Below, in pieces: positions 1 through 8,495 of a stretch of 46,732 nt of DNA (the stretch's first letter is position 1; the number at the start of each line of letters is the position of its first letter). Origin of the DNA: Desulfuromonadales bacterium. Lineage in GTDB: Bacteria; Desulfobacterota; Desulfuromonadia; Desulfuromonadales; UBA2197. The position numbers were made by a program, and so were the translations under genes. The stretch covers positions 1-46,732 of the forward strand of contig JACUTW010000010.1 in the NCBI GenBank assembly GCA_014859605.1. The letters run 5' to 3'. The notes beneath the pieces are model-generated. The model was not told the origin of the DNA. It worked only from the letters and a program-made list of their open reading frames with translations, and ran no database searches.

Positions 1-12
1 TAAGATTAGACC

Positions 13-1134
13 TTAATCGCGATAGATCCGCGGGACGCGCTTGCTGACGTTGCAGAAGATTTCGTAGGAGATGGTGCCGACCTTTGCGGCCCACTCTTCG
101 GCGCTGATGGCGTCATTCTGGTCGCGGCCGAGGAGGGTGACTTCGTCGCCGACACTGACGCCGGGGATATCGGTGACATCGACCATGATCCAGTCCATGC
201 AGACCGTTCCGGCGACCGGGGCGCGCTGACCGCGAATCAGCACCTCGCCACCATGGCTGAGCTGGCGGCTGTAGCCGTCGGCATAACCGACCGGTACCGC
301 GGCGATGGTACTGGGGCGCAGAACGCGATAGCGGTGGCCGTAGGAGATGCCGGTGCCGGCCGGGACGTCCTTGAGCAGGGCGATGCGCGAACGGAAACTC
401 ATCACCGGTTGCAGGTCGAGTTGATCGGCAAAATAATCTGACGGCGCGGCGCCGTACAGGACGATGCCGGGGCGGACCACGTTACATTCCGGGATTTCAC
501 GGGAGAAGATTGTGGCACTGTTGCCGAGATGAATGTCGGCCGGGTTAAAGCCGGCCGCCCGCACCTGGCTGAGGATGGTGCGGAACAGGTCAATCTGTTC
601 AGCGGTGAGGGGATGGGGCGGATCGTCGGCAAGGGCGAGGTGGGACAGGACGCCGTCAAGGCGGAGATGGGTCAGGGCGGCAAGCTGCGGGAGGACCATG
701 GCGAGCTCGTCCGGCTGAAAACCGATGCGTCCCATGCCGGTATCGATCTTGAGGTGATAAGGCCAGATCACCCCGGCGGCGGCGGCGATCGTCTCCAGCC
801 GCCGGGCGCTATCGAGATCGAAGAGACAGGGGATGAGCTCGTGCTGCAGGAGGCTCAGCTCCTGCCCCGGATAGAAGCCGCCGAGGACGAGGATCGGCTG
901 CCGCACCCCGGCGTTGCGCAGTTCGATCCCTTCTTCGACGATCGCCACGCCGAAGAGATCGGCCCCGGCCGCGGCGAGAACAGGGGCGATCCGCTGCGCG
1001 CCATGGCCGTAAGCGTCGGCCTTGACCACCGCGAGAATCTTGGCCGCCGGGCCGATGCGCCGGCGCACCTCCAACAAATTGTGGCGGGTAGCGGCAAGAT
1101 CGATCTCAACATAAGTAGGGCGGTGGCCAAGCAT
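13..1134 (-). CDS. alr: Alanine racemase
   Basis: PLP-dependent enzyme that interconverts L- and D-alanine in the cytoplasm, supplying D-Ala for peptidoglycan. The translation has the N-terminal TIM-barrel signature AVVKADAYGHG with the PLP-binding lysine at residue 38, the segment GISYGHRYRV carrying the probable catalytic tyrosine, and VPVGYADGYSR near the C-terminus; 373 aa is normal for the family. I start at the ATG at 1134 (MLGHRPTYVEIDL), which has GAAAGG about 7 nt upstream and fits the family N-terminus. The longer frame from 1173 runs through a CCTCCCC/GGGGAGG palindromic repeat and is unlikely to be translated. It is divergent from the AsmA-like gene. No operon partner is visible inside the window. 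Confidence 0.95.
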   Translation of the reverse strand: MLGHRPTYVEIDLAATRHNLLEVRRRIGPAAKILAVVKADAYGHGAQRIAPVLAAAGADLFGVAIVEEGIELRNAGVRQPILVLGGFYPGQELSLLQHELIPCLFDLDSARRLETIAAAAGVIWPYHLKIDTGMGRIGFQPDELAMVLPQLAALTHLRLDGVLSHLALADDPPHPLTAEQIDLFRTILSQVRAAGFNPADIHLGNSATIFSREIPECNVVRPGIVLYGAAPSDYFADQLDLQPVMSFRSRIALLKDVPAGTGISYGHRYRVLRPSTIAAVPVGYADGYSRQLSHGGEVLIRGQRAPVAGTVCMDWIMVDVTDIPGVSVGDEVTLLGRDQNDAISAEEWAAKVGTISYEIFCNVSKRVPRIYRD

Positions 1135-1157
1135 GAAAAGACCTTTCACAAGGTTCA

Positions 1158-1259
1158 ATTCCTCCCCTTTCAAGGGGGAGGTTAGGAGGGGGATGGGTCT
1201 AGTTGGTTGCTCAAAATCTTCCCATCCCCACCCCGACCCTCCCCTTGAAGGGGAGGGAG
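1158..1259. repeat. Palindromic CCTCCCCTTTCAAGGGGGAGG-type repeat pair
   Basis: Two inverted modules face each other between alr and the AsmA-like gene: CCTCCCCTTTCAAGGGGGAGG at about 1169-1189 and CCCTCCCCTTGAAGGGGAGGG at about 1237-1257, with C-rich flanks (CCATCCCCACCCCGACCC). Related copies occur at 7327-7352 and 20946-21056, so this is a dispersed intergenic repeat family rather than a local hairpin. It may also act as a transcript-end structure. Confidence 0.75.
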
Positions 1260-1408
1260 AAAATCCCGATGAGGACGTGAAACCGCTTCCCTTTTAGCAT
1301 GACCTCCCCTGCGAGTAAAGATTTCCGACAATCTTCGACTTGCTTCTTCCCCAACTCCGGCGAGCGCGCTATACTGGCGCCCCATTGCTTCTCAAGGAGA
1401 TTTTTTCT

Positions 1409-4400
1409 GTGCTTGAACGCTTGCGCCGCCACCCCGTAATCACCCTGCTGGCCCTCCTGTCCGGCGCGGCCGCTGTGGGGCTGACCCTCTTCCTTTACTC
1501 TTTTAACCTCAACGATTACCGGAGCCAACTCCAGGCCGGCCTGCAAGACGCTCTGCAGCGCCCGGTAGAGATCGGGACAATCCACTTTGCCCTGCGCCAC
1601 GGCCTCAGTCTTGAACTCAACGATGCCGTTATCGGCGCCCCGGCGGATGTCACCTCTCTGGCTGCCGACCACTTGCTGCTGCGCCTGCGTTTCGCCCCGC
1701 TGTTGCAGCGCCAGCTGAGTTTCTCAAGCATCCTCCTGGAAGGGGCAGAGCTCCGTATCGACCTGCCAACAACCACAACGACCCACGCAGCGACACCACC
1801 GGAGCGGATCAAAACCCTCCTCGACCTGCTGCGCCGGACCGATATCAGCACCCTGATGCTGCGCAACAGCCGCGTGACGATCAACCGCGGCGCAGAGCGT
1901 TACGATCTCGACAAAATCAATCTGCAACTCGACAACTTCGCTTTTTCGACGCCGGTGGTGCTGACGGCGCGCGGCGAGCTGATCAACCGGGGATTACGCT
2001 CCCCCTGGCAATTATCGGGCAAGATCGAAGCCGCAAGTGCGGATGCTCCCTGGCAAGAGACCCGCATCGATCTCACCTTCGGGATGAAAGGCCTCGATCT
2101 GGCGCAACTCCCCCTTGCCACCGGCAAAGAGGGAGAAGATCTCCAGCTCGCCGGCACGGCCCAATTGCAGCTGCATGCGCAGGGCGCGCTGGCCAGCGGC
2201 CTTGCTTTTGAACTCCGCGCGGAAAGTCCGGACGCGGCCTTAACTCTGCCGGCCCGGTATGCGGCGCCGCGACCTGTGGGTGAAATCGTTTTTGGCGGTC
2301 TCTGGCAAAGCGGCAACGGCACGCTGCGCGACCTCCGCCTCGACGTCGACAACCTGAAACTGCAGGGCGCGCTGACCTTGCCGACCGCAACAACCCCCTG
2401 GACCGCAACTTTTTCTGTCCCGGCAACTCCGCTTCAGCTCCTCGGCCCCTGGGTGCCGGATCGCACTCTGCCGCAGTTGGCAGCGGCCCTGCGCGGCCCG
2501 GACGTCAGCGGCAGCGCCGCCGTCGACGAAATTGCCCTGCGCTGGTCGCAGGACGAGGGACTGCACTTCGATCAGGCCCGTTTTCACCTCAAGGGCGGAA
2601 ACTTCACCTTCAAGGGGATCGGTCCGGTCAAAAATGTCGTGGCAGACGGCCGCTGGGCACAGGAGATCCTGACGATCAACAGCGTCAAAGCCCACCTGTT
2701 AGGCGGGCAGAGCGAGGGGGCGGGGACGATCGCCTTCCCCCCCGGGGAGAAAGCGATCTTCAATCTCCAGATCGCCAGCACGGCACAGGCCGAAACACTG
2801 ATCCCCCTCCTCCCGGCAATCTGGCAGGAGAAGCTGCAGGCCAGTGGCCCCCTCTCCTTTTCCGGCAAGGTCAGCGGCACTCCGGCCCGCCTCCTCCTCG
2901 ATCTGCAGTCACACTTCGAAACGGCGGCGGTCGCCTTTAACTCCATCCCGCTGAAGCGGCCGGGAGAGCGGGGGGAACTCCTCATCCTCGGCACCGTACA
3001 GGCTGCCGGGCTCGAACTCAGCCATGCCCGCCTTCTCCTCCCCTTTGCCGAAGCCCGCGCCAATGGCCGTTTTGCCCTCGACAGCAGCGGCGATTACACC
3101 CTTGCCTGCGACATCAACGACCTCCTCCTCGAAAAACTCCCCCCCTTTCTGGCGGTCCAGCAGAATTTGCAGGGGCGCGGCGAAGTCGATCTGCGCCTCG
3201 ATTTAAGCGGCGACCGCAAGGGACTGAGGCATTTGCAGGGGAGCGGCGAATTCCGGAAACTCGGCATGCACCTCTGGGCCAGCGTCGCCAATCTGCGCGG
3301 CGCCAGCGGGCGGATGCTGGTCCATCGCGAAGGGATCGAATTCCCGGCGATCTCCGGCCTCCTCGGCCTTTCACCGGTGCGGGCCAGCGCCGAGCTGAAA
3401 TGGCTGCCGGAGTTTCAGCTCACCCTCGATCTCGATCTCGCCAAGACCCGGGCCGCTGATCTCGTCTTCAACTCGCCACAGAAGATCTTTGCCGCCATCC
3501 AGGGACGCCTGGTCATCTCCGGCAGCGGGATCCTCTTTGAAGAGATTGCCGCCGAGATCGGCGATGAAACCAAAGCCCGGATCAATGGCCATCTCACCTA
3601 CACGCCGGCCAGCCTGGTTCTCGACATCGCGGCCCGTCAGGGGAATATCGCTGGCATCATCGCCCTTTGGCAAAAAGGGGAAAAAACGGCGCCGCGCTCG
3701 ACACCGCCGACCGATGCGGACCATCCCCTGAGCGCCGACATTCAGGTGACGATTGCCAAGGGCGATCTTTTCGGAGTCAGCTTTACGAATGCCGCCGGAA
3801 CCATCGCTCTGCGCAACGGGGCCCTGCAGATTGAGCCGCTGCGTCTCGAGATCGGCGCCGGCCATGCTAACGTCGCGATCAGCACCGGTCCGCTGCGGGA
3901 GGAACATCCCTGGCTGAAGGTCTCGGGTCAGGTGGAGAAGATCGATGCGGCGCAGGTCCAGAAGCAACTTCTCGGCAAGCGCGGCACTATCTCCGGCACC
4001 CTGGCGAGCACCTTTACGCTGCAAGGGGAGATCGGCCGTTTTCTCGAAACTTGCAATGGCAAGGTCAATCTGCGCCTCAACCAGGGGCTGCTGCGCGGAT
4101 TTAAAAGCATCAGCCGCGCTCTCGCCCTCTTCAATGTCGGCAAGATTCTCACCTTGAACTTTCCCGATGTCGACAAGGACGGTCTCCTCTTTGACCGGAT
4201 CAAGGGGAATCTGACTTTCACCGACGGCGTCGTCAGCAGCGATGATCTCGCCCTCAGCAGCCCCGCCTTTGACATGGCCTTTGTCGGCAAGGCGGATCTC
4301 GGCAAAGATCGTCTCGACTTTATTATCGGCGTCAAACCGCTGCAGACTGTCGACAAGATCCTCTCCAACATCCCCCTGGCAGGGTGGATATTGACCGGCG

Positions 4401-4570
4401 AGAAGAAGGCTTTCGTCGTCGCCAACTTCCACGTCACCGGCAGCAGTCAGGATCCCGAAGTCGAAGCGATCCCCTTCTCGTCCCTCTCCGACATGGCCGT
4501 CGGCATCTTTAAACGCACCTTCGGCCTGCCCGGCAAGATCGTTGATGACGTGACGGAGCTGTTCCGGTAG
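1409..4570 (+). CDS. Large AsmA/YhdP-like envelope protein
   Basis: A 1053-residue protein with one N-terminal membrane helix (about residues 8-29) and a long periplasmic body rich in beta-strand repeats. The C-terminal quarter resembles the AsmA-like C-terminal domain of YhdP/TamB-type proteins (for example ALFNVGKILTLNF and GKADLGKDRLDFIIGVKPL). Proteins of this family are thought to bridge the periplasm and help move phospholipid to the outer membrane; that role here is inference. I choose GTG at 1409 because AAGGAGA lies 8-9 nt upstream and the helix follows directly; the frame is open 23 codons further up without a good ribosome-binding site. The TAG stop coincides with the GTAG head of the following REP-like repeat. 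It is monocistronic, between divergent alr and convergent ubiE. Confidence 0.8.
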   Translation: MLERLRRHPVITLLALLSGAAAVGLTLFLYSFNLNDYRSQLQAGLQDALQRPVEIGTIHFALRHGLSLELNDAVIGAPADVTSLAADHLLLRLRFAPLLQRQLSFSSILLEGAELRIDLPTTTTTHAATPPERIKTLLDLLRRTDISTLMLRNSRVTINRGAERYDLDKINLQLDNFAFSTPVVLTARGELINRGLRSPWQLSGKIEAASADAPWQETRIDLTFGMKGLDLAQLPLATGKEGEDLQLAGTAQLQLHAQGALASGLAFELRAESPDAALTLPARYAAPRPVGEIVFGGLWQSGNGTLRDLRLDVDNLKLQGALTLPTATTPWTATFSVPATPLQLLGPWVPDRTLPQLAAALRGPDVSGSAAVDEIALRWSQDEGLHFDQARFHLKGGNFTFKGIGPVKNVVADGRWAQEILTINSVKAHLLGGQSEGAGTIAFPPGEKAIFNLQIASTAQAETLIPLLPAIWQEKLQASGPLSFSGKVSGTPARLLLDLQSHFETAAVAFNSIPLKRPGERGELLILGTVQAAGLELSHARLLLPFAEARANGRFALDSSGDYTLACDINDLLLEKLPPFLAVQQNLQGRGEVDLRLDLSGDRKGLRHLQGSGEFRKLGMHLWASVANLRGASGRMLVHREGIEFPAISGLLGLSPVRASAELKWLPEFQLTLDLDLAKTRAADLVFNSPQKIFAAIQGRLVISGSGILFEEIAAEIGDETKARINGHLTYTPASLVLDIAARQGNIAGIIALWQKGEKTAPRSTPPTDADHPLSADIQVTIAKGDLFGVSFTNAAGTIALRNGALQIEPLRLEIGAGHANVAISTGPLREEHPWLKVSGQVEKIDAAQVQKQLLGKRGTISGTLASTFTLQGEIGRFLETCNGKVNLRLNQGLLRGFKSISRALALFNVGKILTLNFPDVDKDGLLFDRIKGNLTFTDGVVSSDDLALSSPAFDMAFVGKADLGKDRLDFIIGVKPLQTVDKILSNIPLAGWILTGEKKAFVVANFHVTGSSQDPEVEAIPFSSLSDMAVGIFKRTFGLPGKIVDDVTELFR

Positions 4571-4661
4571 GGGCACCCCTCGTGGGTGCCCTCGGGTAAA
4601 AGACGGGCACGGCGCGCCGTGCCTTCGGGCAAAAGACGGGCACGGCGCGCCGTGCCCCTAC
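4567..4661. repeat. REP-like element, GTAGGGGC head, between convergent genes
   Basis: Begins GTAGGGGCACCCC and ends GCCCCTAC, with internal copies of GGGCACGGCGCGCCGTGCC in tandem. Both ends carry the GTAG tetranucleotide in inverted orientation, the mark of REP/BIME sequences. The first TAG is the stop codon of the AsmA-like gene; ubiE ends 4 nt beyond the other end. It can fold into several strong hairpins and may terminate both transcripts. Confidence 0.8.
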
Positions 4662-4665
4662 GAAA

Positions 4666-5373
4666 TTATTTGATGCCGGTGTAGATCGTCGCGATGCCGA
4701 AGGTTTGATCGTGATGGGTGACGGAGGAGAAGCCGGCTTCCTGCATCATCTGCATGAAGACTTCGCGGGGGGGGAAGGCCTGAACGGAATCGGGGAGGTA
4801 TTGATAAGCGCTGCGCCGGGAGATGAGGCCGCCGATCCGGGGAAGGACCTGCAGGAAGTAGAAGTCGTAGAGGGCTTTGAAGGTGCGGCTCTTGGGGTTG
4901 GAGAATTCGAGGATGACGACCCGGCCCCCCGGCTTGAGAACCCGGCACATCTCGCGCAGTCCGGCCGGGCGATCGACGACATTGCGGATGCCGAAAGCGA
5001 TGGTGACGGCATCAAAGAGGGCGGGCGGAAAGGGGAGCTCTTCGCAGGGGGCATTCACCAGCTGAATCCGCGACGCATAAGGGGAGGCAGCGACTTTGTC
5101 GCGGCCATGCACCAGCATCCCCTGGGTAAAGTCAGCGCCGATAATCTGCACCGTAGCCGGGGTGCGGCTGGCGATTTCGAGGGCGACATCGCCGGTGCCG
5201 GTGGCGACATCGAGGACCATGCCGGCAGCGGGGAGATTGAGGAGACTGACGGCATTTTTCCGCCAGCGCCGGTCGACACCAAAGGAGAGGAGCCGGTTGA
5301 GCAGATCGTAACGGGGGGCGATGGCGTCAAACATTTCGCGGATGCCCCGCCCTTTTTCACTGATTTGATACAT
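4666..5373 (-). CDS. ubiE: Demethylmenaquinone/ubiquinone C-methyltransferase UbiE
   Basis: SAM-dependent methyltransferase that adds the ring methyl group in the last step of menaquinone synthesis (and in ubiquinone synthesis where present). Seen: FDAIAPRYDLLNRLLSFG at the N-terminus, SAM motif LDVATGTGD at residues 54-62, and the family C-terminus VTHHDQTFGIATIYTGIK. The 235 aa length is typical. The ATG at 5373 has AGGAGG 9 nt upstream; the longer open frame to 5562 has no family similarity and is rejected. In an anaerobic Desulfuromonadota host menaquinone is the likely product, an inference. It ends next to a REP element shared with the convergent AsmA-like gene. Confidence 0.93.
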   Translation of the reverse strand: MYQISEKGRGIREMFDAIAPRYDLLNRLLSFGVDRRWRKNAVSLLNLPAAGMVLDVATGTGDVALEIASRTPATVQIIGADFTQGMLVHGRDKVAASPYASRIQLVNAPCEELPFPPALFDAVTIAFGIRNVVDRPAGLREMCRVLKPGGRVVILEFSNPKSRTFKALYDFYFLQVLPRIGGLISRRSAYQYLPDSVQAFPPREVFMQMMQEAGFSSVTHHDQTFGIATIYTGIK

Positions 5374-5455
5374 GCGGTACTGCCTCCTGGTGTCGTCGCT
5401 TACTGGCGGTTTTTGTAGCACAGCATCGTAGGGCAGGCAACATAAAGTGCAATTT

Positions 5456-5493
5456 ATCCGACGGATCGGCCGGATCGGAGCGATCCGTCGGAT
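5456..5493. repeat. ATCCGACGGATCG inverted repeat upstream of slyX
   Basis: Perfect 13-bp inverted arms ATCCGACGGATCG (5456-5468) and CGATCCGTCGGAT (5481-5493) with a 12-nt loop, ending about 6 nt before the ribosome-binding site of slyX. The vocabulary (GATCGG/CGGATC) is shared with the tandem repeat at 22806-22848, suggesting one family. It could fold in the 5' leader of slyX. Confidence 0.7.
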
Positions 5494-5511
5494 GAAAAAA
5501 AGGAGACCACC

Positions 5512-5703
5512 ATGAACACCACCGAAGAACGTTTCATCGAACTCGAAATTCGCTACGCCCATCAGGAACGGCTGGTCGAAGAACTGAGCAGCATTGCCGC
5601 TGAATTCGGCCGGCGCATCGCCACCCTCGAACGGGAGAATCGCAGCTTCCGCGAGATGCTCAGCGCCCTGGCGCCCTCCACCCCCGAATCGCCGGACGAG
5701 TAA
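5512..5703 (+). CDS. slyX: SlyX-family small coiled-coil protein
   Basis: A 63-residue acidic protein made of one long helix with heptad-like spacing (ERFIELEIRYAHQERLVEEL), matching the short SlyX family of unknown biochemical function. The start has AAAGGAG 7 nt upstream. Its TAA stop overlaps the ATG of the radical SAM gene by one base (TAATG), so the two are probably translationally coupled. The C-terminal tail (STPESPDE) is acidic and disordered. Family assignment is by pattern only, since such short coiled coils are easy to over-assign. Confidence 0.75.
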   Translation: MNTTEERFIELEIRYAHQERLVEELSSIAAEFGRRIATLERENRSFREMLSALAPSTPESPDE

Positions 5704-7301
5704 TGACCGATGTCGTCCTCATCCAGCCGCCGGCGACCAAAGCAGTCGAGCCGCCGCTCGGGCTGGCCATCCTCGCTGGTCATCTACGCGCCAAGGGCTT
5801 TACGGTGGCGACCCTCGATGTTAATCTCAGCGCCACTTTGTCCCTGCTGGCACCGGAAAGTGCCGCCCGGGCCGCCGGATCATCGCCGCCGACGACCGTG
5901 CGCCGCGCCCTGAAACAGGCGACGGCATCGTTGGCGCTGGTCCGTTCTGCGGCCGCCCTCACCTCCTTTCCGCGCTATGCCACCGCCTTGCACCATCTCC
6001 ACACCCTCCTCGGCCTTTACGGTGAAGAAGGGGAGCGCCTCACTCTCGGCGATTACGACTACGAAGAGCTCTCCCCCTTTGCCCCGGCGGCTCTGCAGCA
6101 ACTCGCGGCGGGCGAAGTCACCACCCTCTTTCATCAGCTCTTTACCGAAAAAATTGTGCCGGAAGTAGTCGACCGGGCGCCGCGCCTCATCGCCTTCTCG
6201 ATCAACTACCGGCACCAGCTCCTGCCGGCCTTTGCCCTCGCCGGGATGCTGCGTCGCGCCCTGCCTGCTGCCACTCTCGTCGTTGGCGGCGGCATGATAA
6301 CCTCCTGGCAACGGGTTTTGTCGGCCGGGGCGATCCGCTTGCCCCTCTTTGACCATCTGATCTTCGGACCAGGGGAAGAGCCGCTGACCCGATTGGCCAG
6401 TGGTGGCACCGACGATTATCTCCTCAGTGGTACTGAGATCGCTTTCACCCCGGACTTTTCCGATCTGCCACTGGCTGACTACCTTTCGCCGCGGCCGGTC
6501 CTCCCGATCGCTGCCTCGCGCGGCTGCTACTGGGGAAAGTGCCGCTTCTGCCCGGAAGCCGCCGCCCCGACCCATCCTTACAGCAGCGATGCAGCACAAG
6601 AGTTCCCGGATCGCTTGCTGGACCTGGCGGCCAGGACCGGAGTGCGGGATTTTCATCTCACCGACAATGCCATCCCGGTGTCGACCCTCAAAGCCCTGGC
6701 GGCCCGTCAGGCTGACCTGCAAGGGCTGCGCTGGCACGGTTTTGTCCGCTTTGAACGCGCCCTCCTTGACCCGGCCCTGATCGCCGGCCTCGCCGCCAGC
6801 GGCTGCACCCTGCTGCAACTCGGTCTGGAGAGCGGCTCCCAATCCGTCCTCGAACAGATGGCCAAGGGGACGAAACTCACCGAGGCAGCACAGATCCTCG
6901 AAAATCTCCGGGTTGCCGGGATCGCCAGCTACGTCTATGTCATGACCGGCATCCCCGGTGAGACCGCCGCCGATGCGGCCTTGACGCGCAGTTTCCTGCT
7001 CGAACATGCCGAGAAGATCGGCTTTCTCAATCTGGCGCTGATGAATCTCCCCCGCGATGCGGCGCTGCTGCAACAGGCCGGAGAGTATGCCATCGATCGC
7101 AGCGATCTTCTCGACAGCGACGCCCCTCTCGGCCTTTATCGCTCCTTTAGCAGCCGCACCGATTGGGGCCGGGACGAAGCGCGCCGCTTTCTCGCCGAGC
7201 TGAAACGGGAGCCGGCGATCCGTGCCATCCTGCAGCGCACCCCGCCGTGGCTGACCTCGAATCACGCCTTTTTCTTTCCGCCGCCGCCGCGGGTGTGCTA
7301 A
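5703..7301 (+). CDS. B12-binding-type radical SAM protein with CX4CX2C cluster motif
   Basis: A 532-residue protein. Residues 1-200 look like a cobalamin-binding Rossmann domain (VVLIQPPATKAVEPPLGLAIL at the start; LVVGGGMITS later). A radical SAM domain follows, with cluster cysteines at 275, 280 and 283 in RGCYWGKCRFC. The spacing is CX4CX2C rather than the usual CX3CX2C; similar GCYWG/GCWWG motifs occur in some B12-dependent radical SAM families, from memory. Downstream LQLGLESGSQSVLEQM and YVYVMTGIPGETAAD are typical SPASM-free B12-rSAM motifs. The substrate is unknown. It is coupled to slyX by a one-base overlap and followed by a KamA-like radical SAM gene. The canonical DxHxxG cobalamin-ligand motif is not visible, so cobalamin binding may be base-off or lost. 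Confidence 0.85.
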   Translation: MTDVVLIQPPATKAVEPPLGLAILAGHLRAKGFTVATLDVNLSATLSLLAPESAARAAGSSPPTTVRRALKQATASLALVRSAAALTSFPRYATALHHLHTLLGLYGEEGERLTLGDYDYEELSPFAPAALQQLAAGEVTTLFHQLFTEKIVPEVVDRAPRLIAFSINYRHQLLPAFALAGMLRRALPAATLVVGGGMITSWQRVLSAGAIRLPLFDHLIFGPGEEPLTRLASGGTDDYLLSGTEIAFTPDFSDLPLADYLSPRPVLPIAASRGCYWGKCRFCPEAAAPTHPYSSDAAQEFPDRLLDLAARTGVRDFHLTDNAIPVSTLKALAARQADLQGLRWHGFVRFERALLDPALIAGLAASGCTLLQLGLESGSQSVLEQMAKGTKLTEAAQILENLRVAGIASYVYVMTGIPGETAADAALTRSFLLEHAEKIGFLNLALMNLPRDAALLQQAGEYAIDRSDLLDSDAPLGLYRSFSSRTDWGRDEARRFLAELKREPAIRAILQRTPPWLTSNHAFFFPPPPRVC

Positions 7302-7326
7302 AAAGGCCGTCATCTTTTGAGCTTCT

Positions 7327-7352
7327 ATTCCTCCCCTTTCAAGGGAGGGAAT
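7327..7352. repeat. CCTCCCCTTTCAAGGGAGGG palindrome
   Basis: A single palindromic module of the same family as 1158-1259, lying between the two radical SAM genes. It may act as a weak processing or termination hairpin; there is no T-tract. Confidence 0.65.
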
Positions 7353-7390
7353 CACAAACAACGACTTTCAACCTTCAACCGGCTTATGAC

Positions 7391-8443
7391 ATGGAACCCT
7401 GGCAACACTCCTTACGAAACTCCCTCACCGATCCGACGCAACTGGCCAGCCGCTTTGCTCTCGACCCGGCACCGCTGCTGGCGGTGGCGCAGCGCTATCC
7501 GCTGCGCATCACCCCCTATTATCTTGCCCTCCTGGAAGGGCCGGGCGATCCCCTGTGGCGGCAATGCGTCCCCGACCCCGCTGAACTGGCAGCAGACGGC
7601 CTGTTCAGCGACCCCCTGAACGAAGCCCAGCTGAGCCCGGTGCCGGGATTGGTGCATCGCTACCCGGATCGTGCCCTCCTCCTCACCACCGCCACCTGCG
7701 CCCTTTACTGCCGCTTCTGCACGCGCAAACGCGCCATCGGCTGCGGAGACCAGCCCGCAGATTTTACCGCCGCCCTTTCTTATATCGCCCGAACGCCGGG
7801 GCTGCATGAAGTCATCCTCTCCGGCGGCGACCCCCTGCTGCTCGACGATGATCGCCTCGACGACCTGCTGAGTCGGCTGCGGACGATCCCCCATATCGAA
7901 ACGATCCGCATTCACAGCCGCGTGCCGGTCGTCCTGCCGGAGCGGATCACGGAAAAGCTCGCAGCCCTCCTGGGGCGGTATCATCCTTTGTACCTCAACA
8001 CCCACTTTAACCATCCCCGCGAATTGACTGAGGAAGCAGCGCAAGCCTGCGGACGCCTGGCCGCAGCCGGCATCCCCCTTGGCAACCAGAGTGTGTTGCT
8101 GCGCGGCGTCAATGACGATGCTGAAACCCTGCGCTCTCTTTTTCGCGGCCTGCTGCGCCTGCGGGTGCGCCCCTATTATCTCCATCACGGCGACCTTGTC
8201 GCCGGCACCGCCCATCTGCGCACGACCATCGAAACCGGCCTGAAGTTGGTTGCCGCCCTGCGCAACACCCTGCCGGGGATGGCGATTCCCCAGTACGTCA
8301 TCGACCTCCCCGGCGGCCGCGGCAAAGTGCCGCTGCTGCCGGACGCCATAAAACAGCTCGGCGCGACCGCCATCATCCGCGCCGCCAACGGCGACCGCGT
8401 CGCCATCGCCAATCCCGGCCAGGATGAGGTCGCCCGTCGCTGA
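7391..8443 (+). CDS. Lysine 2,3-aminomutase-like (KamA/EpmB family) radical SAM enzyme
   Basis: A 350-residue PLP- and SAM-dependent enzyme. The radical SAM motif LTTATCALYCRFCTRKRA gives cysteines 103, 107 and 110 (CX3CX2C). The PLP-binding lysine is K312 in the glycine-rich LPGGRGKVPLLPD; YYLHHGDLVAGTAHLRT matches the family substrate region. Members either make beta-lysine (KamA, usually over 400 aa) or modify the EF-P lysine (EpmB, about 340 aa). The length favours EpmB-like proteins, while the CTRKR sequence is KamA-like, so the substrate is open; no epmA or efp gene is in the window. The ATG at 7391 has only a weak ribosome-binding site, but the upstream frame runs through a repeat and overlaps the preceding gene. 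Confidence 0.85.
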   Translation: MEPWQHSLRNSLTDPTQLASRFALDPAPLLAVAQRYPLRITPYYLALLEGPGDPLWRQCVPDPAELAADGLFSDPLNEAQLSPVPGLVHRYPDRALLLTTATCALYCRFCTRKRAIGCGDQPADFTAALSYIARTPGLHEVILSGGDPLLLDDDRLDDLLSRLRTIPHIETIRIHSRVPVVLPERITEKLAALLGRYHPLYLNTHFNHPRELTEEAAQACGRLAAAGIPLGNQSVLLRGVNDDAETLRSLFRGLLRLRVRPYYLHHGDLVAGTAHLRTTIETGLKLVAALRNTLPGMAIPQYVIDLPGGRGKVPLLPDAIKQLGATAIIRAANGDRVAIANPGQDEVARR

Positions 8444-8495
8444 ATCTTTGGAACTGCGCTATACTTTGCTGACCAACCCCGGCAAAGGAGGCCCT

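Noticed and set aside
1135-1173. Upstream ATG for alr with a strong GGGGAGG-like site
   Set aside because: The GGGGAGG belongs to a dispersed palindromic repeat; the ATG at 1134 fits the protein family.
1371-1376. TATACT as a -10 box for the AsmA-like gene (a similar GCGCTATACT precedes msrB)
   Set aside because: No -35 element at a proper distance could be identified at either site.
3371-4576. A 401-codon minus-strand frame inside the AsmA-like gene
   Set aside because: Antisense shadow of a GC-rich coding region; no family features, and it ends in the repeat.
5880-7361. A 493-codon open frame on the minus strand across the radical SAM gene
   Set aside because: It is a GC-rich antisense shadow: the plus-strand frame has clear radical SAM motifs and good coding structure, while the antisense translation has none.
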